In this document: one piece after another, positions 24,741 to 33,392 of the stretch
Position numbering within the stretch: the stretch's first letter is position 1
Layout: each line of letters begins with the position of its first letter
NCBI GenBank assembly: GCA_039193455.1
Contig: JBCCWO010000002.1
Span: 1 to 64,000, forward strand
DNA length: 64,000 nucleotides
Origin: JBCBGF01 sp039193455
GTDB lineage: Bacteria; Pseudomonadota; Alphaproteobacteria; Rhodobacterales; Rhodobacteraceae
Direction of reading: 5' to 3'
Position numbers and translations under genes: made by a program
Notes under the pieces: model-generated
What the model was told of the DNA's origin: nothing
Databases searched by the model: none
The model's input: the letters and a program-made list of their open reading frames with translations, nothing else

Positions 24741-25544
24741 ATGGCTGCCACGCTTTCGCTTTCCGACGTCTCGAAATCTTTTGATGAGACCAAGGCCGTC
24801 GACAAGGTCACCCTGACAATAGAGCCCGGGCAATTCGTCGGCGTCATTGGGCGGTCCGGCGCGGGCAAGTCCACGCTTCTGCGCCTGATCAATCGGCTGA
24901 TCGACCCCACTGCGGGGTCGATTTCATGTGATGGGGTCGAAATCACCGCGCTGAAGGGCAAGGCGTTGCGCGAATGGCGCCGCGACTGTGCAATGATTTT
25001 TCAGCAGTTCAATCTTGTCGATCGCCTCGATGTTCTGACGAACGTCCTGATCGGCCGATTGGCCGAGCGCGGGTTTTTGTCGTCGATGACGATGCGCTTT
25101 ACCGATGAAGAGCGCACCATGGCGATCGAGGCGTTGGACCGCCTTGATCTGGTGGGCCAGGCGCTGCAACGGGCCGGCACACTATCGGGCGGGCAGCAAC
25201 AGCGCGTTGCGATTGCCAAGGCGTTGGTGCAGCAGCCAAGAATTATGCTGGCGGACGAGCCGATTGCATCGCTCGACCCGGCAAACGCAACGCTTGTGAT
25301 GGACGGGTTGCGCGATATCAACCGCGAGGATGGTCTGACGGTCCTCGTCAATCTGCACACGCTCGATACCGCCCGCGCGTATTGCGACCGGATCATCGCG
25401 ATGCGGCTGGGGCGTGTCATGTTTGACGGCACAGCCGCCCAGCTGACCGATGATGTGGTGCGCGACATCTACGGGATCGACGGTTTGCGCGAATTCAACG
25501 AGGCGGTGACGTCGACCCAATCGCCGGTCCCTGTCCCCGCCTAA
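24741..25544 (+). CDS. phnC: Phosphonate ABC transporter ATP-binding protein
   Basis: 267 residues. Walker A GRSGAGKST, Q-loop FQQFNLV, signature LSGGQQQRVAIAKAL and Walker B MLADEPIASLDP match PhnC. It energises phosphonate import with PhnD and PhnE. No Shine-Dalgarno precedes the ATG; the operator abuts it, as for phnF. It is the first gene of the second plus-strand phn unit. Confidence 0.94.
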   Translation: MAATLSLSDVSKSFDETKAVDKVTLTIEPGQFVGVIGRSGAGKSTLLRLINRLIDPTAGSISCDGVEITALKGKALREWRRDCAMIFQQFNLVDRLDVLTNVLIGRLAERGFLSSMTMRFTDEERTMAIEALDRLDLVGQALQRAGTLSGGQQQRVAIAKALVQQPRIMLADEPIASLDPANATLVMDGLRDINREDGLTVLVNLHTLDTARAYCDRIIAMRLGRVMFDGTAAQLTDDVVRDIYGIDGLREFNEAVTSTQSPVPVPA

Positions 25545-25584
25545 TCCACCCTTACGACCGCCAACCAACCAGGGAGATACCCCC

Positions 25585-26490
25585 ATGCGATTTCTAACGA
25601 CCACAGCGCTTGTCGCGCTGACGGCCACCGGCGCCATGGCCGCCGACTGGAAAGAAGACTATCAGGTGCTGAAGTTTGGCATTCTGTCTGGCGAAAACGA
25701 GAAAGACCGTATCGCCCGTTACACCCCCTTTGAAGAATATCTCGAAGCCGAACTGGGTGTTGAGGTCGAGATCTTTACCGCCGGAAACTATGACGGCGTG
25801 ATCCAGGCCATCGCCGCCGATCAGATCGAGTTCGCGTTCTTTGGCTCATCCTCCTACGCCGCGGCCTATACCGAAACCGAAGGTGGTGTTGAGCCGCTTC
25901 TGTCCCGCCTGCAAAACGATGGGTCCACCGGATACTACTCGATCCTCGTGACGCGCTGCGACAGCGGGCTGGAAGATCTGGCCTCGCTCGAAGGCAAGGT
26001 TCTGGCCTTTGCGGACCCCGATTCCACCTCCGGCTATGCCGTGCCCTATTTCAACCTTGCCAAGGAAGTGGATCCCAACAGCTATTTCGAGGCCACGCCG
26101 TTCTCAGGCAGCCACGAGGCCGGGGTACAGGGTGTTGTAAACGGCACGTTCGATGCCGCCGCCACCTATATGACCAATGAAACCAATGGCATCATCCCCC
26201 GGATGATCACCAAGGGCATGATCGAAGAGGGCGTGGCCTGCCCGATCTGGCAATCGCCCGAAATCACCTCGGGCCCCTTCACGGCACGGGCGAACCTGCC
26301 CCAGGGGCTGAAGGACGCTATGAAAGCCGCCGTAATGGAGATCCCCGAAAAGAACGCCGAAGCCTTCGTCGAGATGACCGGCGGCGCCGACTCGACCCAG
26401 AAGGGTTGGATCGAGGTCGACCACAGCCGCTATCAGTGGATCGTCGACATGCGTGAGTGGCTCAAGAACGAGCGCCGCAACTCGGGCTAA
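25585..26490 (+). CDS. phnD: Phosphonate ABC transporter substrate-binding protein
   Basis: 301 residues. A Sec signal (MRFLTTTALVALTATGAMAA) is followed by a two-lobed binding protein with the family motifs LKFGILSGENEKDR, EFAFFGSSSYAAAY and FADPDSTSGYAVP. It captures phosphonates in the periplasm. A good ribosome site (AGGGAG) lies upstream, and a terminator-like hairpin follows the stop, which fits higher expression than the permeases. Confidence 0.94.
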   Translation: MRFLTTTALVALTATGAMAADWKEDYQVLKFGILSGENEKDRIARYTPFEEYLEAELGVEVEIFTAGNYDGVIQAIAADQIEFAFFGSSSYAAAYTETEGGVEPLLSRLQNDGSTGYYSILVTRCDSGLEDLASLEGKVLAFADPDSTSGYAVPYFNLAKEVDPNSYFEATPFSGSHEAGVQGVVNGTFDAAATYMTNETNGIIPRMITKGMIEEGVACPIWQSPEITSGPFTARANLPQGLKDAMKAAVMEIPEKNAEAFVEMTGGADSTQKGWIEVDHSRYQWIVDMREWLKNERRNSG

Positions 26491-26512
26491 ATCGCACCAG
26501 CGTGTGACATTG

Positions 26513-26541
26513 GCGAGGGGGGTTACCTCCCTCGCTTTCTT
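26513..26541 (+). terminator. Attenuator-like terminator between phnD and phnE
   Basis: A 10-bp stem (26513-26522 pairing with 26526-26535, one G-U pair) with a TTA loop is followed by TTTCTT. It sits in the 77-bp spacer after phnD. Partial termination here would let the binding protein accumulate above the permease and accessory proteins. Confidence 0.65.
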
Positions 26542-26567
26542 GCTGCCATTTACTGCGAAATCCTCCC

Positions 26568-27509
26568 ATGACCCTTGTCGCCGACCCCGTCGCCTCGCCA
26601 CCGCCCCGTGGCGTGATCTCGGATTTTGAAACCGAATTTGCGGCGCTTCGCCGCCGAAGTCGCATCACCTGGGCCGTGGGCACCGCGATCTTTCTGGTGC
26701 TCTTCGTGCTGTCCTCGTGGCTTGGGGACTTCTTCAAGGTCACGCAGGTGTCCATGCCCGATGGCTCGCGCGAATGGCGTTGGATCATACCCGCGGGGAT
26801 CCCGCGGCTGGGCGAATACATCTCGAAAACCATCCCCGATCTGAACTGGGCGACGCTGGGCGAGGATCTGGCAAACTGGTTCTGGCGCTGGAGGGTTTGG
26901 ATGAACCTTCTGGTCGAAACCATCCTGATCGCCTTTATGGCTACGGTTTTTGGCGTGATCGGCGGGTTCGTGATGTCGTTTCCGGCCTCGCGCAACCTCG
27001 CCCCCAACAAGTGGGTGCTGTGGTTCAGCCGCCGTTATCTTGAGATCGCGCGCACGGTGCCAGAGCTTGTCTGGGCGCTGATCTTTGTATTCTGCTTCTC
27101 GGTTGGCCCGCTGGCCGGAGTGCTTGCCATCGGGCTTCATGCGGCGGGCGCCCTGGGCAAGCTTTACTCCGAGGTTAACGAAAACATCGATATGCGTCCG
27201 CTGGAGGGCGTGAAGGCGGCAGGTGGCACCTGGTTCGATCAGATCCGTTACGGCGCGGTGCCCCAGGTTCTGCCCAACATCATCAGCTACACGCTGCTTC
27301 GTTTCGAGATCAACGTGCGCGCCTCGTCGATCATCGGCTATGTGGGCGCGGGCGGTTTGGGGCAGGAGTTCCGCACCGCCATGTCGCTGCAGGAATACAC
27401 CGATCTCTCGGCGCTGTTCATCATCATCTTCGTGACCGTCATCGTGATCGATTACGGATCGGAAAAACTGCGCCACCGCGTGATCGGACTGGAGGCCAAC
27501 CCGACATGA
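26568..27509 (+). CDS. phnE: Phosphonate ABC transporter permease PhnE, first copy
   Basis: 313 residues with an extended N-terminus and about six membrane helices. The permease signature is in EGVKAAGGTWFDQIRYGAVPQ, split over about 212-232, and the family block NVRASSIIGYVGAGGLG is near 255. It pairs with the second PhnE as a heterodimer with PhnC and PhnD. The stop overlaps the next start by 4 bp. Confidence 0.92.
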   Translation: MTLVADPVASPPPRGVISDFETEFAALRRRSRITWAVGTAIFLVLFVLSSWLGDFFKVTQVSMPDGSREWRWIIPAGIPRLGEYISKTIPDLNWATLGEDLANWFWRWRVWMNLLVETILIAFMATVFGVIGGFVMSFPASRNLAPNKWVLWFSRRYLEIARTVPELVWALIFVFCFSVGPLAGVLAIGLHAAGALGKLYSEVNENIDMRPLEGVKAAGGTWFDQIRYGAVPQVLPNIISYTLLRFEINVRASSIIGYVGAGGLGQEFRTAMSLQEYTDLSALFIIIFVTVIVIDYGSEKLRHRVIGLEANPT

Positions 27510-28369
27510 CCGATACGATCACCCCCGAACGCATCGCCGCCGCGCAGGCCCGGGTGCCGCTCGCGTTTCGCGATCCGCCCGCCGTGCGCGCCCGCAAGAT
27601 CGCGCTTTGGGCGCTGTTCGTCGGGCTCTTTGCCTGGTGCCTTTACGATTTCAACTTCTCGCCCGAACGGATCTGGAACGGGCTGGGGCGCCTGGGCCGC
27701 GTGCTTTCCTTCATGTTCCCCCCGCATATCTGGACAACCTGGGACGCCTGGCAGGAAGTGCTGAAGGGCCTCGGCGAAACCCTCTCGATGGCCTTTCTCG
27801 GCACTGTGCTGGGCGCGGTCGTGGCCTTTCCGCTTTCTTTTCTTGGCGCCAAGAACATCAATCGAATCTTCTGGCTGCGGCAGGGCTCGCGCCGGGTTTA
27901 CGATGTGATCCGCGCGTTTGAGACCCTGATCCTTGCGCTGATCTTCATCCGCGCCTTCGGCCTTGGCCCTCTGGCAGGCATCCTCGCGATTGCTGTCAGC
28001 GAGATCGGAACCTTTGCCAAGCTTTTCTCAGAGGCGCTTGAGAACACATCTAAGAAACCGGTCGAGGGGGTCGTCGCGTCGGGTGGCTCGCGCCTGCAGA
28101 CGATCCGCTACGCGATCATGCCGCAAGTGCTGCCAGTGCATCTTTCGGTTCTGCTTTACAACTTTGAATCCAACGTCCGTTCCGGCACGATCCTGGGGAT
28201 CGTGGGCGCGGGCGGGATCGGCTTTCTTTTGTCTGACAGGATCGCCGCGTATAAGTGGGATGAGGCGTGGACGATCATCTTTCTGATCATTGCAATGGTC
28301 TATCTGATCGATTGGCTTTCAGGCCTCGTGCGCACGCGGCTGATCGGAAAGGCGGATCTGGCGAAATGA
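27506..28369 (+). CDS. phnE: Phosphonate ABC transporter permease PhnE, second copy
   Basis: 287 residues. The same fold as the preceding gene: EGVVASGGSRLQTIRYAIMP and NVRSGTILGIVGAGGIGFLL. Two PhnE paralogues side by side are common in alphaproteobacterial phosphonate transporters. It overlaps both neighbours by 4 bp. Confidence 0.92.
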   Translation: MTDTITPERIAAAQARVPLAFRDPPAVRARKIALWALFVGLFAWCLYDFNFSPERIWNGLGRLGRVLSFMFPPHIWTTWDAWQEVLKGLGETLSMAFLGTVLGAVVAFPLSFLGAKNINRIFWLRQGSRRVYDVIRAFETLILALIFIRAFGLGPLAGILAIAVSEIGTFAKLFSEALENTSKKPVEGVVASGGSRLQTIRYAIMPQVLPVHLSVLLYNFESNVRSGTILGIVGAGGIGFLLSDRIAAYKWDEAWTIIFLIIAMVYLIDWLSGLVRTRLIGKADLAK

Positions 28370-29190
28370 CCATGCGGGTGTCTTACCGCGCCGCGCTTCC
28401 CGAGGGGGCAACGGGCGTGCTGGTTCCCGGCGGGATGGCAACGCCCCATGGCAGTTCTATGCAGGTTGAGGGGGAAGGCTTGCGGCCCGTCAGCGAGGCG
28501 GCAACGGGGCAACGGGCGTTCTGGTGCGCCGCGCCGGGCGCAACGCTGGATCTGGCCTTTCACGTCTCTGCCGCCGCGCACGCCTATCCCGATGCGCTCT
28601 TTACCCCGCATGAATCACCCTCCACGCGCGCAGGCGCAGCGCTTGTGGCCGAGGTTCGGAGCGTGGCGCCGGAGCGGGCCGGCCTTGCCCGCGCCCGCGC
28701 AATTGCACGCCACACCGCAGACCGGTTCACATACGGGCATCCCGAAACGGCCTTCACCGATGGGTTGGAGGAGATCCCCGCCCTGGGCTGCGGCCTGACC
28801 GAGGGCTCTTGCGTGGATATCAACACCTACTTCATCGCCGCCCTCCGCGCCGTGGGCATCGAGGCAGGCTATGTAACCGGGTTTTTCTTCCCCGCGGAAA
28901 AGCGCGGCACCTGCGAGGATGGGCATTGCTGGGTGGTGACCCGGATCGGCGGCGAGACACAGGAATGGGATATCGCCCACCATCTGAAACTGGGCACGCG
29001 CGATATCCATGATGGGCTCAATCCTAAACCGGGCCAGCGCGCGGCCACCTTTCATTCGATGGGTCTCCAATTCCCCGAGATCGGGGCGTTTACGCTGAAG
29101 GCGCTGATCGAACCGCTCGCCTTGGTGGGCGGGCGCTTTGCGAAGTTCGAGGCCCCTGAGATCCGCCTCCATGCGCCCGAACATGCTTGA
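28366..29190 (+). CDS. Transglutaminase-like protein in the phn operon
   Basis: 274 residues from ATG 28366 (ATGA overlap with phnE). The C-terminal half has the transglutaminase/cysteine-protease core: Cys in EGSCVDINTYFIAALRAVGI, His in GHCWVVTRIG and Asp in EWDIAHH, in the right order and spacing. The N-terminal half is a beta-rich domain. No signal peptide is visible, so it is probably cytoplasmic. Its coupling to phnE and the following transferase implies a role in phosphonate use, but none is established to my knowledge. A canonical phnN is absent from the locus; this protein does not resemble a kinase. Confidence 0.75.
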   Translation: MTMRVSYRAALPEGATGVLVPGGMATPHGSSMQVEGEGLRPVSEAATGQRAFWCAAPGATLDLAFHVSAAAHAYPDALFTPHESPSTRAGAALVAEVRSVAPERAGLARARAIARHTADRFTYGHPETAFTDGLEEIPALGCGLTEGSCVDINTYFIAALRAVGIEAGYVTGFFFPAEKRGTCEDGHCWVVTRIGGETQEWDIAHHLKLGTRDIHDGLNPKPGQRAATFHSMGLQFPEIGAFTLKALIEPLALVGGRFAKFEAPEIRLHAPEHA

Positions 29191-29235
29191 AAGCGCGGGG
29201 CGCGCGCCCAGGCAGCGCCAACCCCGGAAGGTGCC

Positions 29236-29862
29236 ATGAGCGGCTCGGGCTCCAAAGCGCATCTGTCGGAAGCGCCGACGATCCACCCCGAGGCGAAGGT
29301 TGAAAACTTCGAGCTTGGGATGTGGACGGAGGTGGGCCGCGGCACGGTGCTCAAGGCGGGGTCGATGGGCGACTGGTCCTACATCACGCAGGATTGCCAT
29401 GTCGTGTGGACGACGATCGGAAAAATGTGTTCGATCGCAAATTCAACCCGGATCAACCCGGGCAATCACCCCACCTGGCGCGCGGTGCAGCACCATTCGG
29501 TGTACCGTGCCGAAGCCTATGGGCTGGGCGAGGATGATCACGAGTTCTTCGAGTGGCGAAAATCGGATTGGGTCAGCATCGGCCATGATGTCTGGATCGG
29601 CCATGGGGTAACGGTGACCGCAGGGGTCACCGTGGGCACGGGTGCCGTGATCGGTGCGGGCGCGGTGGTTACCCGCGATGTGGCGCCCTACACCGTTGTC
29701 GGGGGCGTGCCCGCGCGCATGATCAGGCAGCGTTTCAGCGAGGCGCAGGCCGATGCGTTGCAAGAGATTGCGGTCTGGGATTGGCCTCGCGCGCGCTATG
29801 GGGAGGCGCTTCCCGATATCCGCACCCTTGAGATCGATGCCTTTATCGAGAAATACCGCTAA
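29236..29862 (+). CDS. Hexapeptide-repeat transferase of the phosphonate-associated family
   Basis: 208 residues. A left-handed beta-helix is indicated by hexapeptide repeats (VWIGHGVTVTAGVTVGTGAV, IGAGAVVTRDVAPYTVVGGV), with FSEAQADALQEIAVWDWPR at the C-terminus. This matches the DapH/chloramphenicol-acetyltransferase-like family recurrently linked to C-P lyase operons. It probably acylates a phosphonate or an intermediate; the substrate is unknown. A GGAAGG ribosome site precedes the ATG. Confidence 0.85.
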   Translation: MSGSGSKAHLSEAPTIHPEAKVENFELGMWTEVGRGTVLKAGSMGDWSYITQDCHVVWTTIGKMCSIANSTRINPGNHPTWRAVQHHSVYRAEAYGLGEDDHEFFEWRKSDWVSIGHDVWIGHGVTVTAGVTVGTGAVIGAGAVVTRDVAPYTVVGGVPARMIRQRFSEAQADALQEIAVWDWPRARYGEALPDIRTLEIDAFIEKYR

Positions 29863-29888
29863 GCGGCCGTAACGGCTTTTGCTACGAA

Positions 29889-30449
29889 ATGCCGATGACC
29901 GTACGCTTCACACCGAACGTGGCTCTGCTTCCGGGCTATGTTGACGCGCTGAAGCGCGGCTGGTCGCCCGACAATTTGCGCCCCGCCGTGGCGGCCGGGC
30001 AGTTGCAGGCGATCGAACGCGACGCCGACGCGTTTTTGAAGCGCCAGACAGACCTCGCTGGCGATGGCCCGCCGGTTACCCTGCCGGACGGTTCGCAGGT
30101 TTCGCGCCTGCCGTCTTTTCGGCGCTGGATCGTGAAGGATGGGTTTGCGGGCACGATCGGTCTGCGCTGGCAGCCGGGAACGGAAGACCTGCCGCCTACC
30201 TGCCTTGGGCATGTGGGTTACGCCGTTGTGCCCTGGCGGCGGCGCGAGGGGCTTGCGACGGCGGCACTGATCGAGCTCCTGCCCGAGGCGCGCGCCCTGG
30301 GCCTTGGGCATCTCGATGTCACAGCGGCTTGCGATAACCAGTCCTCGCAACGTGTGATCGAGAACGCGGGCGGGTGGTTCATTGAAGATTTCGAGGCCGT
30401 CGCGCAACTTGGCGGTGGCCTGCACAAGTTGTATCGGATTCCGCTATAG
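29889..30449 (+). CDS. GNAT-family N-acetyltransferase
   Basis: 186 residues. The GNAT acetyl-CoA loop appears as VVPWRRREGLATAAL (about 112-126), followed by LDVTAACDNQSSQRVIENAGG typical of the C-terminal strand-helix. It is the last plus-strand gene of the locus, where PhnO-type aminophosphonate acetyltransferases occur in other bacteria. It is longer than E. coli PhnO (144), so this is functional analogy at best. It could also act on unrelated substrates. Confidence 0.75.
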   Translation: MPMTVRFTPNVALLPGYVDALKRGWSPDNLRPAVAAGQLQAIERDADAFLKRQTDLAGDGPPVTLPDGSQVSRLPSFRRWIVKDGFAGTIGLRWQPGTEDLPPTCLGHVGYAVVPWRRREGLATAALIELLPEARALGLGHLDVTAACDNQSSQRVIENAGGWFIEDFEAVAQLGGGLHKLYRIPL

Positions 30450-30477
30450 GCCGCCGGCGTGGCGCAACCGGCCTCGC

Positions 30478-31293
30478 TCAGACCGCGAGCCCGAGGTTCT
30501 TGAGGTAAGCAAACCCGGCCGGAATCTCGGATTTCCGCCGAAGCTCCAGCACAAGATGTGGCGCGCTGCGGCATTCTGCCAGCGCACGGAACACTTCCGG
30601 CCAGTGGATCTCGCCCTCGCCCGGCGCCCAGTGGCGATCCGCGTGGCCGTCGAGATCCTGGATATGCACATGGGCGAGCAGGTCGCCCGCATCGCGCACA
30701 AAGTAATCCACCGGCGGCGCGTCTGACATCCGGCGCGCCAGATGGGCGTGGCCGGTATCGATGGAAAGCGCGATGGCTTTGGAATTGAAGCTTTCCACCA
30801 TCTCCCGGCGATGGGCGGGATCGGCGTCAAAGATATTCTCGATCACCAGCGTGATCCCAAGCGCCTCGGCCTGGCGCACAACGGGCAGCATCACGTCATG
30901 GATCCGCCCAAGCTTTTCTTCAGGATAGTCCGGTTTGGCGAGGCGGTTTTTGTGAAACCAGCGCGAATAAGGCGAATGCATCACCATCTGCCGCGCCTCA
31001 ACTCGGTCCGCCGCCTCAAGCGCCTTGAGAAAGCGCGCGGTGATGAGAGGGCGCAGTTCGGCATCCTTGTTATCCATATCGAGCCCTTCGTAAGGCCCAT
31101 GGATGCCGCGCCGCCCGGCATGCCCGTCTAGCGCGGCCCGGGCGGCGGCAATGCGATCCTCAAGCTCGGTTGTCAGCGCGGTGTAGCTGCCGAAATCCTG
31201 CAGCTCGATGTCGCGTGCATCGTCAAAGAGCCAGTCGCGGTGCACAGCGATTTCGTCAGATGTCAGGCAGGCGCCGATCTTGAGCGGGGTCAT
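30478..31293 (-). CDS. Sugar-phosphate isomerase/AP-endonuclease-like TIM barrel
   Basis: 271 residues. It has the xylose-isomerase-like TIM barrel with metal-ligand-like motifs LVIENIFD, SIDTGHAHLA, HVHIQDLDGHADRHWAPG and the final ELR. It follows phnM copy 2 on the minus strand with a 44-bp gap and is convergent with the GNAT gene. A role on a ribose-phosphate product of phosphonate breakdown is plausible but not shown. Confidence 0.78.
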   Translation of the reverse strand: MTPLKIGACLTSDEIAVHRDWLFDDARDIELQDFGSYTALTTELEDRIAAARAALDGHAGRRGIHGPYEGLDMDNKDAELRPLITARFLKALEAADRVEARQMVMHSPYSRWFHKNRLAKPDYPEEKLGRIHDVMLPVVRQAEALGITLVIENIFDADPAHRREMVESFNSKAIALSIDTGHAHLARRMSDAPPVDYFVRDAGDLLAHVHIQDLDGHADRHWAPGEGEIHWPEVFRALAECRSAPHLVLELRRKSEIPAGFAYLKNLGLAV

Positions 31294-31337
31294 GGGGTCT
31301 CCGAGAGTATGGGATCAGGGGGGGACGTCTTTGCGGG

Positions 31338-32552
31338 CTAACCGGCCGGGTGGGCGCGATAGGCGGCGCGGCCCTTGACCCAGGTGCCGCGAATGGCGGG
31401 CGCATGGCCTTCGGGCCAATCGACAAGCACCAGATCGGCGCGCTTGCCCACGGCAATGTCGCCGCGATCTTCGAGCTTCATCGCACGCGCCGCGCCTGCG
31501 GAGACAAGCGACCAGAGCGTCAGCCGATCCGCCCGCCTCTCGCGATCCAGCCGATCCACTGCCGCCAGCATGGCGGGATAGTAGTAATCGGAGGCCAGAA
31601 CATCGCAGTAGCCGTCCTCCACCATATCCGCCGCACTCAGCGATCCGATGTGGCTGCCGCCCCGCACCGCGTTGGGCGATCCGAAGATGATTGTATCGCC
31701 GGCATCCTTGGCGGCTTGCGTGGGTTTCATGGTCATCGGAAACTCGGACACCGTCGCCCCGAGACTGCGGTAATAGGCGCGGGTTTCGGCCTGTGTGTCA
31801 TCATGGCTGAGCATCGGCACGCCATGTTCCTGCGCCGCGCTTGCGACCTCGGCGATCCCACAGGGCACCTCCTCGCGCCGCTGCCAAACCTCGCGCACCA
31901 GAACCTTGTAGGCGTCGTAGTCGAGGCCCGAGCGTTCGGCGTGCTTGCGATGGCGGTTCTCGAACAGGGCATCATCGCCAATGTCCATCACTTCATAGGC
32001 CGGGTCATGTTCGAACAAGCGATCCTGAATGCGCGTCTCACCACTGCGCATCGACATCGAGAGGTGATCGTTGAAGGCCAGCGATGGGGTAAGCTCCCAA
32101 TCCATCGCCCAGTCGAGCACATCGATTGCCTCGGTCGCAAAGGTTTCCCACCGAAGCTGCACCCGGTTTTCAACGGTCAGGCGCGGGCCCAGATCGCGCA
32201 AGGCGGCGATCATCTCGCGCCCGCGCTCCACACTGCGCAGCCCCGGTTCAAACCCCAGCGTGATCGAATGATAAGTCGTCGCAATCCCGTTCGCGGCCAG
32301 CTGCCTGTCGGTTTCCAGCACAGCCGTTTCCATCGGGAAGAACACGCCGGGGCGGGGCATCACCTGCCGCTCGAACGCATCGCCATGCACATCGATCAGC
32401 GCAGGCGCTAGGATCAGCCCGCGCGCATCGATCACCTCGCCCTGAAGCGGGCCGCCGATCTCAACAATCGCGCCGTCGTCCACGCAGACAGTGGTCTCCG
32501 CGATCTCGCCCGGCAGAAATACCGTCGCCCCTTCGAAACTCATGGCCGTCAT
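31338..32552 (-). CDS. phnM: PhnM-type amidohydrolase, copy 2
   Basis: 404 residues (ATG 32552; ATG 32543 is possible). PhnM features are LAPALIDVHGDAFERQ, SHDDTQAETRAYY, SPNAVRGGSHIGSLSAADM and a C-terminal RGDIAVGKRADLVLVDWPEG. It is clearly diverged from copy 1 at 23476-24651 and is transcribed towards the locus with the TIM-barrel gene. It may hydrolyse a different ribosyl phosphonate triphosphate or be a redundant paralogue. Confidence 0.88.
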   Translation of the reverse strand: MTAMSFEGATVFLPGEIAETTVCVDDGAIVEIGGPLQGEVIDARGLILAPALIDVHGDAFERQVMPRPGVFFPMETAVLETDRQLAANGIATTYHSITLGFEPGLRSVERGREMIAALRDLGPRLTVENRVQLRWETFATEAIDVLDWAMDWELTPSLAFNDHLSMSMRSGETRIQDRLFEHDPAYEVMDIGDDALFENRHRKHAERSGLDYDAYKVLVREVWQRREEVPCGIAEVASAAQEHGVPMLSHDDTQAETRAYYRSLGATVSEFPMTMKPTQAAKDAGDTIIFGSPNAVRGGSHIGSLSAADMVEDGYCDVLASDYYYPAMLAAVDRLDRERRADRLTLWSLVSAGAARAMKLEDRGDIAVGKRADLVLVDWPEGHAPAIRGTWVKGRAAYRAHPAG

Positions 32553-32555
32553 GGA

Positions 32556-32876
32556 TCACAGACGCTCCAGTGTCAGGTGCCAGTGCCAGGAGCCGGGTTT
32601 CTCATGCTCATTGTCGTGCAGCGTCAGTGGTTCAAACCCGGAAAACAACGCCAAGAGCTCGGCCGCTGAACAAAAGTAGTGAGGATGGACTTTGTCGCCC
32701 TCCGGGCTGTCGAACACCCAGGTATTGCGGCTGATCTCGCGGCCCGGGGCCTTGGTTTGTTCATGGGGCAGGCGGCGCTTTGAGAGCATCGTTCCCAGAT
32801 AGGTGCCGCCCGGCTTCAGCACCCGGCGGATCTCGCCAATGGTGCGCAGAAGCGCGCGCCTGGGCGCTTCCGGCAA
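32556..32876 (-). pseudogene. C-terminal remnant of a class I SAM methyltransferase
   Basis: About 106 codons. EIRRVLKPGGTYLGTM is the post-motif block of class I methyltransferases, and the C-terminal HPHYFCSAAELLALFSGFEP is also typical. The SAM-binding N-terminal half is missing, and a TGA lies two codons upstream of the first possible start (TTG 32876). Directly next to it begins a tail of a plus-strand gene, so the break is at about 32877-32883. Probably non-functional. Confidence 0.7.
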
Positions 32877-32882
32877 GCGGCG

Positions 32883-32972
32883 TCAGAGCAGTCCTTTCCC
32901 GCCTCAGATGAAAGCACCGCCATGGCCCCCGGTGAGTTCGAGGCGTTCCTGCAACAACTCGATCGCGCCTGA
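32883..32972 (+). pseudogene. Possible C-terminal tail of a lost plus-strand gene
   Basis: A 29-codon open stretch, SEQSFPASD...FEAFLQQLDRA, ends at TGA 32970-32972, just before the ribosome site of the stress-protein gene. EQSFPASD resembles the tail motif of several small bacterial proteins. It has no start codon in sensible position, so it is probably a remnant left by the same rearrangement that truncated the methyltransferase. Confidence 0.35.
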
Positions 32973-32984
32973 AAAGGAGGCCCG

Positions 32985-33392
32985 ATGTACACCAGCATCC
33001 TTGTCCCGGTTGCACCCGATGGCATCGAACACGCGGGGCCTGCCATCGACATGGCGCGCAAACTGCTAAGCCCCGGCGGGTTGCTTCATGTGCTGACCGT
33101 GCTTGAGGTTCCGCCGCGCTACCTTGCCGAATACCTGCCGGACCGACAGGCCAACGACGTGATCGCGCTGGAACTCGATCGCCAGAGACAGCAGATCGAG
33201 GCCGTGACACAAGTCACCCCGATCATCGTCAACGGCCACCCGGCCGGCAAGATCCTCGAAGAGGCCCGGCGCCTGTCCACCGACTGCATCGTCATCCCCG
33301 CACATGCGTCGAGTGTGCAAGAGTTCTTGCTTGGCTCGACCGCTGCACGGGTCGCCCGCCGAGCCCATTGCGCGGTTTTGATCGTGCGGTAG
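32985..33392 (+). CDS. Universal stress protein, UspA family
   Basis: 135 residues. The single Usp domain starts MYTSILVPVAP and ends GSTAARVARRAHCAVLIVR, with the ATP-loop region GSTAARV preserved. A strong AAGGAGG site lies upstream. It is short for the family but complete. It is the first intact gene outside the phosphonate locus. Confidence 0.9.
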   Translation: MYTSILVPVAPDGIEHAGPAIDMARKLLSPGGLLHVLTVLEVPPRYLAEYLPDRQANDVIALELDRQRQQIEAVTQVTPIIVNGHPAGKILEEARRLSTDCIVIPAHASSVQEFLLGSTAARVARRAHCAVLIVR

